Positions 19,427 to 28,499 of a stretch of DNA of 64,000 nucleotides are shown one piece after another. The notes beneath the pieces are model-generated. The model did not search any database. It had not been told where the DNA came from and saw nothing but the letters and a program-made list of their open reading frames with translations. The position numbers and the translations under genes were made by a program. Every line of letters starts with the position of its first letter. The stretch's first letter is position 1. Source of the DNA: Streptomyces albus subsp. albus (GTDB lineage Bacteria; Actinomycetota; Actinomycetes; Streptomycetales; Streptomycetaceae); the NCBI RefSeq assembly GCF_000719865.1, contig NZ_JOID01000008.1, positions 310,001-374,000 of the forward strand, given 5' to 3'.

Positions 19427-19945
19427 ATGACGTCAGGGACTCATCAACCGATCGCCATCGCGCCGCGCATCCTCGACGGGCTCCGTACACGCGACGATGC
19501 CGGCGCGGCCCTCTGCCCCTGCGCGCTCGACACGGAGGGGGCGCCTTTGCGCTGCTGTTTGCGCCGCAGCCGTGCCGGCGAGCGGATCTCTCTGGTGTCC
19601 TACGCTCCGCTCCGCCGGTGGGCGGCGGAGGCCGGCGTCGACCCGGGGGCCTATGACGAGGTGGGTCCGGTCTTCATCCACACCGACCGGTGCCCGGGCC
19701 CGGGCCCGGACGCGGCGCTCGGCCATCCCTTCGCCGAGACCGGGGCACTGCGCGTCTTCCGCCGGTACAGCGGCGAAGGGCGGATCACGGGAGGCACGCT
19801 CGTGCGGTTGCCGGACGATCCCGGCCACGCACAAGCCGCTGTGGACCGGGCCCTGCACACGGCCTTCGACGACTCCGAGGTCGCACTCGTGCATGTCCGG
19901 GCGGTGGAGTACGGCTGTTTCCTCTACGAGGTGCGCAGGCCCTGA
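19427..19945 (+). CDS. DUF1203 family protein
   Basis: A 172-residue cytosolic protein matching the DUF1203 layout: CCLRRSRAGERISLVSYAPL near residue 45, VGPVFIHTDRC near 78, then ALRVFRRYSGEGRI and the C-terminal VALVHVRAVEYGCFLYEVRR. The reaction is unknown. ATG 19427 begins MTSGTHQPIAIAPR; upstream in-frame sequence runs into the divergent promoter region and is not conserved-looking. A strong hairpin follows the stop. Confidence 0.85.
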   Translation: MTSGTHQPIAIAPRILDGLRTRDDAGAALCPCALDTEGAPLRCCLRRSRAGERISLVSYAPLRRWAAEAGVDPGAYDEVGPVFIHTDRCPGPGPDAALGHPFAETGALRVFRRYSGEGRITGGTLVRLPDDPGHAQAAVDRALHTAFDDSEVALVHVRAVEYGCFLYEVRRP

Positions 19946-20000
19946 CCACGGACCGGGAGGCCTCCGCCTGGCATGGCTTGTGCCGTTCGCAGGCACTCGA

Positions 20001-20042
20001 CGACGAAGGCCCCGACCGGTGAACCGGTCGAGGCCTTCGTCG
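20001..20042. terminator. Strong hairpin between DUF1203 and tRNA-Ser
   Basis: Twenty-base arms 20001-20020 and 20023-20042 match at 19 of 20 positions with a 2-base gap. The site lies downstream of both the rightward DUF1203 gene and the leftward tRNA-Ser gene and can terminate both. Confidence 0.85.
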
Positions 20043-20061
20043 TCTGCCCTGATGGGCGGTG

Positions 20062-20146
20062 CGGAGGATACGAGATTCGAACTCGTGAGGGGTTGCCCCC
20101 AACACGCTTTCCAAGCGTGCGCCCTAGGCCACTAGGCGAATCCTCC
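20062..20146 (-). tRNA. tRNA-Ser (anticodon GGA)
   Basis: The minus strand folds as a class II tRNA. The acceptor stem GGAGGAT pairs with ATCCTCC, the D-arm is present, and the anticodon stem GCACGCTTGGAAAGCGTG carries GGA. A long variable arm (TTGGGGGCAACCCC) and the T-arm CGAGTTCGAATCTCG complete the structure. The discriminator base is G, as in serine tRNAs, and CCA is not encoded. It is transcribed leftward into the 20001-20042 hairpin. No integrase or duplicated tRNA end is nearby. Confidence 0.96.
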
Positions 20147-20292
20147 GCCGCAAACAATACAAGACGCGAGGCAGTGCTAGCGAACCCGTACCCGGGGCCC
20201 TCGGCGGAGGACGGCCGGGGCCGTCGGCGGGCAGGCCGGCGGGCAGCCGGCGGGTTCGAATCGGCGTCCGGGATCCGCTAGGGTGGGGACCA

Positions 20293-20378
20293 GCCCCTCA
20301 CGTGGCGCTATCTCACCGAACTCCCCCAGGGCCGGAAGGCAGCAAGGGTAAGTGGGCTCTGGCGGGTGCGTGGGGGGC
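20293..20378 (+). ncRNA. ffs: Signal recognition particle RNA (small bacterial type)
   Basis: The terminal stem GCCCCTCACG pairs with CGTGGGGGGC. The apical domain contains CCCCCAGGGCCGGAAGGCAGCAAGGGTAAGTGGG, written here only by its key parts: the symmetric loop around CCAGGGCCGGAAGGCAGCAA with its GGAA tetraloop and the A/G-rich internal loop that binds Ffh. About 86 nt is normal for the Alu-less SRP RNA. In Streptomyces this gene lies between tRNA-Ser and dnaX, as seen here. It guides membrane-protein ribosomes with Ffh and FtsY. Confidence 0.93.
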
Positions 20379-20582
20379 GTTGACGTTCCCGGGAGGACCG
20401 GCTCCCCCGAAGGCTCCGGGTGCCCCTCTCCCTCTCTTCAGCGGTTTCCTTGCGGGGCGCGGGCCGGTGCCGCGCCCGGTGCGGGCGGGCCCGTGCGGGG
20501 CGCCGGGAGGCCGCGTGCGCTGTGCCCGGGGTCATTCGCGGGGTGGGTCCGGTTGTCGGCGGCGGCCGATATCGTCGTATGC

Positions 20583-23039
20583 GTGTCGTCCCTCGCGCTC
20601 TACCGCCGCTACCGTCCCGAGACCTTCGCGGAGGTCATCGGGCAGTCGCATGTCACCGACCCGCTGCAGCAGGCGCTGCGGAACAACCGGGTCAATCACG
20701 CGTATCTGTTCAGCGGGCCGCGCGGCTGCGGCAAGACGACCAGCGCCCGGATCCTCGCCCGCTGTCTGAACTGCGAGCAGGGGCCGACGCCCCAGCCCTG
20801 CGGTGAGTGCCAGTCCTGCCGGGACCTCGCCCGCAACGGCCCCGGTTCGATCGACGTCATCGAGATCGACGCCGCCTCGCACGGAGGCGTGGACGACGCC
20901 CGTGACCTGCGAGAGAAAGCCTTCTTCGGCCCCGCCTCCAGTCGTTACAAGATCTACATCATCGACGAGGCGCACATGGTCACCCCGGCGGGCTTCAACG
21001 CCCTGCTGAAGGTGGTCGAGGAGCCGCCGGAGCATCTCAAGTTCATCTTCGCGACGACGGAGCCCGAGAAGGTCATCGGCACGATCCGGTCGCGGACGCA
21101 CCACTATCCGTTCCGGCTGGTGCCCCCCGGCACCCTGCGGGACTATCTCGCCGAGGTCTGCGAGCGCGAGGCCATCCCCGTCGAGGACGGCGTGCTGCCG
21201 CTGGTCGTACGGGCCGGTGCCGGCTCCGTGCGGGATTCGATGTCCGTGATGGACCAGCTCCTCGCGGGCGCCGCCGAGGACGGCGTGACCTACGCCATGG
21301 CCACCGCCCTGCTCGGCTACACCGACAGCTCGCTCCTCGACGCCATCGTGGACGCCTTCGCTGCCGGTGACGGCAGCGCCGCCTTCGAGGTCACCGACCG
21401 CGTCATCGAGGGCGGCAACGACCCGCGCCGCTTCGTCGCCGACCTGCTGGAGCGGCTGCGCGACCTGGTGATCCTGGCCGCCGTGCCGGACGCCGCCGAC
21501 AAAGGGCTGATCGACGCCCCCGCCGATGTCGTGGAGCGGATGCGGACGCAGGCCGAGCGCTTCGGCGCGGCCGAGCTGAGCCGAGGCGCGGACCTGGTGA
21601 ACACCGGGCTCATCGAGATGCGCGGGGCCACCTCCCCGCGGCTCCAGCTGGAACTGATCTGCGCACGCGTGCTGCTGCCCGCCGCCTTCGACGACGAGCG
21701 CTCCTTCCAGGCCCGGCTGGACCGGCTGGAGCGGGGCGCCCTCGCGGGCGGCCTGGCCATGGGCGCGGGCGGGGTGGGCATGGCCGGGGCTCCGGGGCCC
21801 GGTCCGGACGCCTACGCGGCCCCGGCCGGCGGTCCGTCCGGTCCGGCGGGGCCCGCCGCGGCCCGGGCCGCCCTGCCGAACCGGGCCGGGCAGCAGCCGC
21901 CGGCTCCGGGGCAGGAGCCCGCGGTCCAGGCGGCGCCCGGACCACCTGGTGAGGCTGTTCCCGGTCCGGCCCCGGTTTCCCCCGCCGCGTCCGCTCCCGG
22001 TACGGGGCCGGGAGCCGGCGCCGCTGAGCAGCAGCGGCCGGCCGGGGCTTGGCCCGGCCAGAGCGGCGGGGCCGCGGGCGGCCAGGGCGGTGGAGCCGCG
22101 GGCAGCCAGGCAGGCGGCGGGGCCGCGGCCGGTGGTCAGCGGCCCGGTGCCTGGCCCGGCGCGGGCTCCGGTGGCCCGGGTGCCGCTCCGGGCGGTGCGC
22201 GGGGTGCGGCTTCCGGTGCGGAGGGCGCGGGTGCCCGTCCCGGTGGCTGGCCCACGGCCGCCGCGCCCGGCCAGGGCCCGCGAGGCGGTGCCGGCGGGTT
22301 CGGAGGAGCCGGAGTCCCCGGGCCGCAGCAGTCCGCACCGGCTCCGGGCGCCGCCGCGTCCGCTCCCGCGCCGGGGGCGGCGCAGGGCGCCGCCCAGGTG
22401 CGGCAGATGTGGCCGGACATCCTGGAGGCGGTCAAGAACCGCCGCCGGTTCACCTGGATCCTGCTGAGCCAGAACGCCCATGTCCTGGGCTTCGACGGCA
22501 CGACCCTGCAGATCGGCTTCTCGAACGCCGGTGCCCGGGACAGCTTTGTCAGCGGCGGCAGCGAGGACGTGCTGCGGCAGGCGCTGGCCGAGTCGCTCCA
22601 TGTGCAGTGGAAGATCGAATCCGTGGTCGACACCACGGGAGGCGGCGGTGGCGGTTCGGCCCCGCCCGCCTCCGGTCCGGGGCCGGGCTTCGGGGGCGGC
22701 AGCGGCTTCGGCGGGAACGGCGGTGGCGGTGGCGGCTTCGGGGGCGGAGCCCCGTCCCCGCCTCGGCAGTCCGCCCCTGCCCAGCACTCCGCCGCGTCGC
22801 CGTCCGGCGCGGACCCGGCGTCGTCGGCGGGGGCCCCGGCCCAGCCCCGGTCCCGTCCGGAGGCGACCGCTCCGGTCCCCTCCCAGCCCGCGCGCGAGAC
22901 GCGGCCCGCCCCGGTGGCGCCGGAGGACGACATGCCGGCCGCCGACGACCCCGACCTCGACGACTCGGCCCTCTCCGGGCACGAGTTGATCGTCCGCGAG
23001 CTGGGGGCGACGGTCGTGGAGGAGATCGCGCACGAGTAG
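20583..23039 (+). CDS. dnaX: DNA polymerase III gamma/tau subunit
   Basis: Clamp-loader ATPase of the replicative polymerase. The 818-residue protein starts VSSLALYRRYRPETFAEVIG. It has Walker A GPRGCGKTT (45-53), the zinc module C64, C73, C76, C79, the DEAH-type Walker B YIIDEAHMV, and SRC-equivalent IRSRTHHYPFRL. Residues about 400-615 are a Gly/Pro/Ala-rich linker, followed by a conserved domain (about 605-690, MWPDILEAVKNRRRFTWILL) and a second low-complexity tail. The start is GTG 20583 without an obvious Shine-Dalgarno, so a leaderless or short-leader mRNA is possible. No programmed-frameshift slippery site was noticed. Confidence 0.96.
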   Translation: MSSLALYRRYRPETFAEVIGQSHVTDPLQQALRNNRVNHAYLFSGPRGCGKTTSARILARCLNCEQGPTPQPCGECQSCRDLARNGPGSIDVIEIDAASHGGVDDARDLREKAFFGPASSRYKIYIIDEAHMVTPAGFNALLKVVEEPPEHLKFIFATTEPEKVIGTIRSRTHHYPFRLVPPGTLRDYLAEVCEREAIPVEDGVLPLVVRAGAGSVRDSMSVMDQLLAGAAEDGVTYAMATALLGYTDSSLLDAIVDAFAAGDGSAAFEVTDRVIEGGNDPRRFVADLLERLRDLVILAAVPDAADKGLIDAPADVVERMRTQAERFGAAELSRGADLVNTGLIEMRGATSPRLQLELICARVLLPAAFDDERSFQARLDRLERGALAGGLAMGAGGVGMAGAPGPGPDAYAAPAGGPSGPAGPAAARAALPNRAGQQPPAPGQEPAVQAAPGPPGEAVPGPAPVSPAASAPGTGPGAGAAEQQRPAGAWPGQSGGAAGGQGGGAAGSQAGGGAAAGGQRPGAWPGAGSGGPGAAPGGARGAASGAEGAGARPGGWPTAAAPGQGPRGGAGGFGGAGVPGPQQSAPAPGAAASAPAPGAAQGAAQVRQMWPDILEAVKNRRRFTWILLSQNAHVLGFDGTTLQIGFSNAGARDSFVSGGSEDVLRQALAESLHVQWKIESVVDTTGGGGGGSAPPASGPGPGFGGGSGFGGNGGGGGGFGGGAPSPPRQSAPAQHSAASPSGADPASSAGAPAQPRSRPEATAPVPSQPARETRPAPVAPEDDMPAADDPDLDDSALSGHELIVRELGATVVEEIAHE

Positions 23040-23350
23040 CGGGCCCGGGCCCCGCCGGTGTGGTGCGTGCCACGGCGCCCGGCCGCGCCGCCGATCCCGG
23101 CCGGTGTGCCGATCACCCAGTACGGGATCGGTCCTGCCGCGCGGGCGGTGTTGAAGGCGCCTGGCCGGGCCCGTGGTCTACGGACGGTTGACGGTCGGGG
23201 TACGCAGCGGAGCGGTGGCGGGTGCGGGGGTGTGCGGACCGGTGTCCCGTACCGGTTTCTCCTTCCTGCGGTGTAGGGCGCGGCGCCCCTGGAGCACGTA
23301 GGCTCGTCAAGCGAAGACCGAACCGTTGTCGATGCCAGGAGCGAACGCGC
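23040..23350. other. Intergenic region between dnaX and ybaB
   Basis: A 311-bp gap. It presumably carries a promoter for ybaB-recR; a TTGAAG at 23151 and CGTCAAGCGAAGAC near 23306 are possible elements, but none has a convincing partner. The final AGGAGCGAACGCGC supplies the ybaB ribosome-binding site. No RNA or repeat was recognised. Confidence 0.4.
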
Positions 23351-23686
23351 GTGTTTCCCGGTGGTGGCCAGCCCGATATGCAGCAGTTGCTGCAGCAGGC
23401 CCAGAAGATGCAGCAGGACCTCGCCGAGGCGCAGCAGGAGCTGGCCGAGTCGTCGGTTGAGGGCTCCGCGGGCGGTGGGCTCGTCAAGGTCACGGTGTCC
23501 GGATCCGGTGAACTCCAGGGTCTGGCCATCGACCCCAAGGCGGTGGACCCTGAGGACACGGAGACCCTCGCCGACCTGATCCTGGCGGCGGTGCGCGATG
23601 CCAACGCCGCCGCGAGCGCCCTCCAGCAGGAGAAGCTGGGCCCGCTGACCCAGGGGCTCGGCGGAATGCCGGGCCTTCCCTTCTGA
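23351..23686 (+). CDS. YbaB/EbfC nucleoid-associated protein
   Basis: A 111-residue DNA-binding protein that forms dimers. It has the typical layout: an N-terminal Gln-rich helix ([20 protein letters not shown]), a central beta sheet ([21 protein letters not shown]) and a C-terminal helix ending [22 protein letters not shown] 23351 follows AGGAGCGAACGCGC and matches the start seen in other Streptomyces; the ATG at 23378 is a weaker choice. The dnaX-ybaB-recR order is widely conserved in bacteria. Confidence 0.95.
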   Translation: MFPGGGQPDMQQLLQQAQKMQQDLAEAQQELAESSVEGSAGGGLVKVTVSGSGELQGLAIDPKAVDPEDTETLADLILAAVRDANAAASALQQEKLGPLTQGLGGMPGLPF

Positions 23687-23923
23687 CGGGTCCGCCGGGA
23701 GCGGACCGGGCCCGGTGGCGGTTCGCCACCGGTGCCCGCCCGCTCAACCGCAGCCGCCCGGGCGCCGGTTGAGCACAGCAGAGCAGAACGGCACCACAGC
23801 ACAACAGCACCACGGCAGGACAGCAGGACAGCAACGCGGCCGGCCCCGCCGGTCACCGCCGGCGCTCCGGACACCGGTCCGTGAGCGCGTGGCGGTGGGA
23901 AGAGAAGAAGGAGAAGGCGGCCC

Positions 23924-24523
23924 GTGTACGAAGGCGTGGTCCAGGACCTCATCGACGAGTTGGGCAGGCTGCCCGGCGTCGGTCCCAAGAGCGCGCAGCG
24001 GATCGCCTTCCACATCCTCCAGGCGGAGCCGACGGACGTCCGCCGGCTCGCCCAGGCGCTGACCGAGGTGAAGGCCAGGGTCCGCTTCTGCGAGGTGTGC
24101 GGCAACGTGGCGCAGGAGGAACGGTGCCGGGTCTGCCAGGATCCGCGCCGCGATCCGACCGTCATCTGCGTGGTCGAGGAGCCCAAGGATGTCGTCGCCA
24201 TCGAGCGCACCCGGGAGTTCCGCGGCCGCTACCACGTCCTCGGCGGGGCGATCAGTCCGATCGAGGGTGTAGGTCCCGACGATTTGCGTATACGGGAACT
24301 GTTGGCCAGGCTCGCCGACGGCACCGTCACCGAGCTCATTCTGGCCACGGATCCGAACCTTGAGGGAGAGGCCACGGCCACCTACCTCGCGCGCATGATC
24401 AAGCCCATGGGCATGAAGGTCACACGACTGGCCAGCGGCCTCCCGGTCGGGGGGGACCTGGAGTACGCCGACGAGGTCACCCTCGGGCGTGCCTTCGAAG
24501 GGAGACGACTGCTCGATGTCTGA
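23924..24523 (+). CDS. recR: Recombination mediator protein RecR
   Basis: Acts with RecF and RecO to load RecA at gaps. The 199-residue protein has an N-terminal helix-hairpin-helix ([20 protein letters not shown]), a four-cysteine zinc finger (C56, C59, C68, C71), a Toprim domain (about 79-170, [28 protein letters not shown]) and the C-terminal [20 protein letters not shown]. It starts at GTG 23924 after GAGAAGGCGGCCC. The stop overlaps the DUF5063 start by 8 bp, so the pair is coupled. Confidence 0.97.
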   Translation: MYEGVVQDLIDELGRLPGVGPKSAQRIAFHILQAEPTDVRRLAQALTEVKARVRFCEVCGNVAQEERCRVCQDPRRDPTVICVVEEPKDVVAIERTREFRGRYHVLGGAISPIEGVGPDDLRIRELLARLADGTVTELILATDPNLEGEATATYLARMIKPMGMKVTRLASGLPVGGDLEYADEVTLGRAFEGRRLLDV

Positions 24524-25190
24524 CGCCACGCTGCACAACACCCAGATGAACCCGGACGACTTCTCCGTACAGATCGCGGACCAGATCGAGAGCTTCCTGG
24601 TCGCGGTCACGGAAGTGGCGAAGGGCGACGAACCCGGCAGCGCGATCCCGTTCCTGCTGCTGGAGGTCTCCCAGCTGCTGCTGGCCGGCGGGCGGCTCGG
24701 CGCGCACGAGGACTTCGTCCCCGTCGAGCGGTACGAGCCGGACACCGGCCCGGAGCCCGACATGGACGAGCTGCGCGAGCGGTTCGCGGCGCTGCTGGAA
24801 CCGGCGGACGTCTACTCCGAGGTCTTCGACCCGTACGTGCCGCGCAGCGAGCCGGTGCCGCACCGGATCTCCGACGACCTCGCCGACATCATCAGCGATC
24901 TGCGGCACGGCATGGCCCACTACAAGGCCGGCCGGGTCGCCGAGGCGCTGTGGTGGTGGCAGTTCTCCTACTTCAACACCTGGGGCCCGACGGCCTCGGC
25001 CGCGCTCCGTGCTCTTCAGTCCCTGCTCAGCCACATCCGGACCGGCAGTCCGCTGGAGGAGCTGGACGGCCTCGACCTCGACGCGGAGGCCAAGGCGGAC
25101 GACGGTTCGCTGGAGGAGGAGGCGGGCCGGGTGATGGCCGCCGAGATCGGCATCCCGCTGGGCGTCACGATCGAGTCGGGCCGCTCCTGA
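24516..25190 (+). CDS. DUF5063 domain protein
   Basis: A 224-residue acidic, mainly helical cytosolic protein of unknown function that follows recR in actinobacteria. Conserved-looking segments are [20 protein letters not shown] at the N-terminus and [20 protein letters not shown] in the middle. ATG 24516 overlaps the end of recR, with GGGAG about 12 bases upstream inside recR. Constant linkage to recR suggests, but does not prove, a link to DNA repair. Confidence 0.85.
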   Translation: MSDATLHNTQMNPDDFSVQIADQIESFLVAVTEVAKGDEPGSAIPFLLLEVSQLLLAGGRLGAHEDFVPVERYEPDTGPEPDMDELRERFAALLEPADVYSEVFDPYVPRSEPVPHRISDDLADIISDLRHGMAHYKAGRVAEALWWWQFSYFNTWGPTASAALRALQSLLSHIRTGSPLEELDGLDLDAEAKADDGSLEEEAGRVMAAEIGIPLGVTIESGRS

Positions 25191-25514
25191 GTCCACGCGT
25201 CAGGCCGCCGCTCCCGTGACCGTCGCGACCGGCTGAACCGGCACCGGGACCGTACGAGGCCCCGGGCGCGAAGCCCATACGCGCGAGCACTGCGGCCGTA
25301 ACGGACCCGGGCCCCGGCCGCCCGGGCGCGGGACGTGCGGACCGTGCGGACCCGGAGACGGCGCCCGTACGGATTCGGCGCGAAGCCGGTGTGCAGGGGA
25401 ACGGACGTCGCACGGTTGCCGGTGTGATCCCCGAGACGGCCCCCGTTGGCTGTCCGGGGCTTCTCCGGGAACGCCCCGATGCCCGCCGCGGGCCCGACGG
25501 CAAAGGTTGCCCGT
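25191..25514. other. Intergenic region before the serine hydrolase gene
   Basis: A 324-bp GC-rich gap. Short inverted matches near 25230-25330 could terminate the recR transcript but no single hairpin dominates. The start of the next gene is not firmly fixed, so part of this stretch could encode its N-terminus. No RNA gene is seen. Confidence 0.4.
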
Positions 25515-26837
25515 ATGGCATCCACACCAGCATCCCCACCGAGCGCCTCCACACCGAGCCGGCCCGGCCCGATCGCCTCCTCCGGAGCCTCAGCCGGGTC
25601 CGTCCGGCCCCGTTCCGCCCGCCCGGCCCGAGCGTCCTGGCACCGCCGGCTGCTCCCGGGCGCCGCCGCCCTCACCGCCGCGGCCCTGCTGGCCGGCGCA
25701 GCGCTGCCGGTGAGCGCGGCGGCCGACCCCCGTCCGTTACCCGCTCACGCCGCCCCGGGCACGCCCGGCGCGCCCGTGCCCGCCCTGAATCCCGCCGCGC
25801 TCCGTGCCGCGATCGACGACCTGGAGCACCCTCCGGTGACCGCCGCGCAGGTGCGGATCAGCGGCACGGCCGGCTCCTGGTACGGCACCTCCGGCGTGGC
25901 CGACCTCCGCTCCGGCCGCAAGGTGCGGCCACACGACCGTTTCAAGGTCGGCAGCGTCACCAAGGTCTTCGTGGCCACGGTGGTGCTCCAGCTCGTCGCC
26001 GAGGGCCGCGTGGACCTGGACACCCCGATCCAGCACTACCTGCCGGACGCGCTGCCCGCCTCGTACGACCCGGTCACCGTCGAGCAGCTTCTCAACCACA
26101 CCAGCGGGCTGCCCGACGAGGTCGGATGGCCCGACATGAGCACCCCGGAGGCGGTCTTCGAGCACCGCTTCGACCGCTGGACGCGGGAGGAGCGGCTCGC
26201 CACCCTGCCCCCCGGCCCGATGAAGTCCGACCCCGGCGAACAGCAGGAGTACCGGGGCGTCAACTACGTCCTGGCCGCTCTCCTCGTCGAGAAGGTGACC
26301 GGCCGCCACTTCGGCGAGGCGATCGGCGCCCGCCTGCTCCGCCCGCTCGGCCTGCGCCACACCTCCGTACCCGTCGACGACCCGGGGATCCGCGGCCCGC
26401 ACGTGCGCGGCTATCTGGAGATGTCCGACGGCACCCTGCGGGATATCACCGCGTACGACCCCTCGGCCTCCTTCGGCCAGGGCGAGATGATCTCCACGAC
26501 CGGCGACCTCACCCGGTTCATCACCGCCCTCTTCTCCGGACGGCTGCTCCCGCCCCGGCTGCTGGACCGGATGTTCACCCTCCCCGAGGGCGTGACGATG
26601 ACGGACGGGAGCCCCGCCCGCTACAGCACCGGCCTCCAGACGGCGACGGTCAACGGGGTCACCTTCTGGGGCAAGACCGGTGAGCGCTACGGCTACGCGG
26701 GCGGCATGTTCGCCACGCGCGACCAGCAGCGCCGTCTCGTCTGGTCCTTCAACCCCACCCACCGCGACGCCACCCAGACCGAGATGACCCTCCGCATCGC
26801 GGACGCGGCCACCCGCGCACCGGGCCACACCGGCTGA
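25515..26837 (+). CDS. Exported serine beta-lactamase-like / D,D-peptidase family hydrolase
   Basis: A 440-residue class C/AmpH-like serine hydrolase. A long positively charged N-terminus is followed by an export segment (about 45-71, ending LPVSAAAD). The nucleophile motif is S147-V-T-K150. The second motif, normally YSN, reads Y246-R-G in EYRGVNY, and the third is the KTG in WGKTGERYGYAGG. Such proteins are peptidoglycan D,D-peptidases, esterases or inactive relatives. The start (ATG 25515) is uncertain because no good Shine-Dalgarno is visible. Confidence 0.85.
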   Translation: MASTPASPPSASTPSRPGPIASSGASAGSVRPRSARPARASWHRRLLPGAAALTAAALLAGAALPVSAAADPRPLPAHAAPGTPGAPVPALNPAALRAAIDDLEHPPVTAAQVRISGTAGSWYGTSGVADLRSGRKVRPHDRFKVGSVTKVFVATVVLQLVAEGRVDLDTPIQHYLPDALPASYDPVTVEQLLNHTSGLPDEVGWPDMSTPEAVFEHRFDRWTREERLATLPPGPMKSDPGEQQEYRGVNYVLAALLVEKVTGRHFGEAIGARLLRPLGLRHTSVPVDDPGIRGPHVRGYLEMSDGTLRDITAYDPSASFGQGEMISTTGDLTRFITALFSGRLLPPRLLDRMFTLPEGVTMTDGSPARYSTGLQTATVNGVTFWGKTGERYGYAGGMFATRDQQRRLVWSFNPTHRDATQTEMTLRIADAATRAPGHTG

Positions 26838-27116
26838 CGGCTGACGGCCGGCGGACGGCCCTGGAGCAGGCACGCCCGCTGCCCCGGGGCCGCACGGACC
26901 CCGGTGGCGCATCCCGTCCGGAACGGGGCAGGTCCGTGCCGCGCCTTCCGTGCCCGGGTGATGCGGTCCGGCGGCAGAGCAGCATGATGGGTGTCGTGTC
27001 GCGGAAAACGGAACGGAGCGCGGAGTGCGGGGGCATGACGTGCCGGTCATGACGGCGGTGGGCCCGCCGGACGGAAACACCAGTACGGGCCGCCCGGCCA
27101 CCCCGGCGGTGCCCCG

Positions 27117-28499
27117 GTGACCGGCATCGTGGGGAAGCGCCTCGGCCGGACCGGTTACCGCCCCGGGGCGGCGGCTCCGCTGCGCCATCCGGGGCGCATC
27201 CTCGTCGGCGGGTTCGCGGCGGCGGTGGCGGTCGGCACGGTGCTGCTGTCACTGCCGGTGGCCACGGAGACCGGCGAGCGCACGCCGCTGGTCGACGCGG
27301 CGTTCACCGCCACCTCCGCGGTGTGCGTGACGGGTCTGGTCACCGTGGACACGGCCGTCCACTGGTCCGCCTTCGGGGAGATCACCATTCTGGTGCTCAT
27401 CCAGGCCGGGGGCCTGGGCATCATGACGCTGGCCACGCTCGTCGCGGTGCTGGTGTCGCGCCGGCTGCGGCTGCGCACGCGGCTCCTGGCGCAGCTGGAG
27501 ACCAAGACGCTGAGCATGCGGGGGATGCGCCGCGTCGTGCGCAACATCGTGCTGTTCAGCCTGGCCGTCGAGGCGTCGGTGGCGGCGGTGCTCGCGGTGG
27601 TGTTCCTGACCGTCCACGACCGTCCCCTGGGCGCCTCCCTCTACGACGCTGTCTTCCACGCGGTGTCCGCCTTCAACAACGCCGGCTTCTCCCTCAACTC
27701 CGACAGTCTCATGGGGTACGTGGACGATCCCTGGGTGTGCCTGCCGATCGCGGCGGCCGTCATCGTCGGCGGTCTCGGGTTTCCCGTCGTCTTCGAGCTG
27801 GTGAGGGGCTGGCGGCGGCCGCGGGCGTGGTCGGTGCTGACCCGGATCACCGTCGTGCTCACGGCGGTCCTTCTCGTCCTGGGTACGGTCGTGATCACGT
27901 CCGCCGAGTACGCCAACCCCCGGACGCTGGGTCCGCTGGACGCCCCCGGGAAGTGGCTGGCGGGCTTCTTCGCCTCGGTGAACGCCCGCACGGCCGGGTT
28001 CAACAGCATCGACACCTCGGCTCAGGTGCCGGAGAGCCTGCTGGCGACCGATGTCCTGATGTTCATCGGCGGCGGCAGCGCGGGCACGGCCGGCGGGATC
28101 AAGGTGACCACCTTCGGGCTGCTCGCGTTCGTCCTGTGGGCGGAGATGCGGGGCGAGCCGGGTGTGCAGGTGGGGCGGCGCAGGGTGCCCGAGAGCAACC
28201 AGCGGCAGGCGCTCGCCATCGTGCTGCTGGGTGTCGGCGGTGTGGCACTGGCGACCTTCAACCTGCTGGTCATCACCCCTTACAGCCTGGACCGAGTACT
28301 GTTCGAGGCGATCTCGGCCTTCGCCACGGTGGGCCTGTCCACCGGGATCACCGGTGAACTGCCCCCGGCCGGGAAGGTGCTCCTGACCGTTCTGATGTTC
28401 GTGGGCAGGCTCGGCCCCCTGACCGTGGCGGGCGCTCTCGCCCTGCGCGACCGCGCCCGCCGCTACGAGCTTCCCGAGGAGAGGACCATCGTTGGCTGA
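27117..28499 (+). CDS. TrkH/KtrB-type potassium translocation subunit
   Basis: A 460-residue membrane protein with four M1-P-M2 repeats. Pore loops are visible as TATSAVCVTGLVTVDTA, HAVSAFNNAGFSLNS, ASVNARTAGFNSID and SAFATVGLSTGITG; the glycines of each selectivity filter (VTG, NAG, TAG, VG) are present. It imports K+ (or Na+) together with a cytosolic KtrA/TrkA ring. It begins at GTG 27117, and its stop overlaps the start of the trkA-like gene, confirming a two-gene operon. Confidence 0.94.
   Translation: MTGIVGKRLGRTGYRPGAAAPLRHPGRILVGGFAAAVAVGTVLLSLPVATETGERTPLVDAAFTATSAVCVTGLVTVDTAVHWSAFGEITILVLIQAGGLGIMTLATLVAVLVSRRLRLRTRLLAQLETKTLSMRGMRRVVRNIVLFSLAVEASVAAVLAVVFLTVHDRPLGASLYDAVFHAVSAFNNAGFSLNSDSLMGYVDDPWVCLPIAAAVIVGGLGFPVVFELVRGWRRPRAWSVLTRITVVLTAVLLVLGTVVITSAEYANPRTLGPLDAPGKWLAGFFASVNARTAGFNSIDTSAQVPESLLATDVLMFIGGGSAGTAGGIKVTTFGLLAFVLWAEMRGEPGVQVGRRRVPESNQRQALAIVLLGVGGVALATFNLLVITPYSLDRVLFEAISAFATVGLSTGITGELPPAGKVLLTVLMFVGRLGPLTVAGALALRDRARRYELPEERTIVG

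Noticed and set aside
20062-20146. tRNA-Ser as an integration site for a mobile element
   Set aside because: No integrase, no duplicated tRNA 3' end in the window, and the neighbours are the conserved SRP RNA-dnaX block.
22000-22700. Programmed frameshift in dnaX producing gamma
   Set aside because: No A-rich slippery heptamer with a downstream stem was noticed in the linker; the low-complexity region alone is not evidence.
20532-23033. Long minus-strand open frame opposite dnaX
   Set aside because: Mirrors the third-position G/C pattern of dnaX; no motif, no ribosome-binding site.
23765-23840. CAG/CAC-rich segment before recR as a small RNA or repeat array
   Set aside because: Low-complexity without a regular unit, terminator or promoter; a similar short AGGACAGC run occurs before the thiamine-binding protein gene and looks like neutral slippage.
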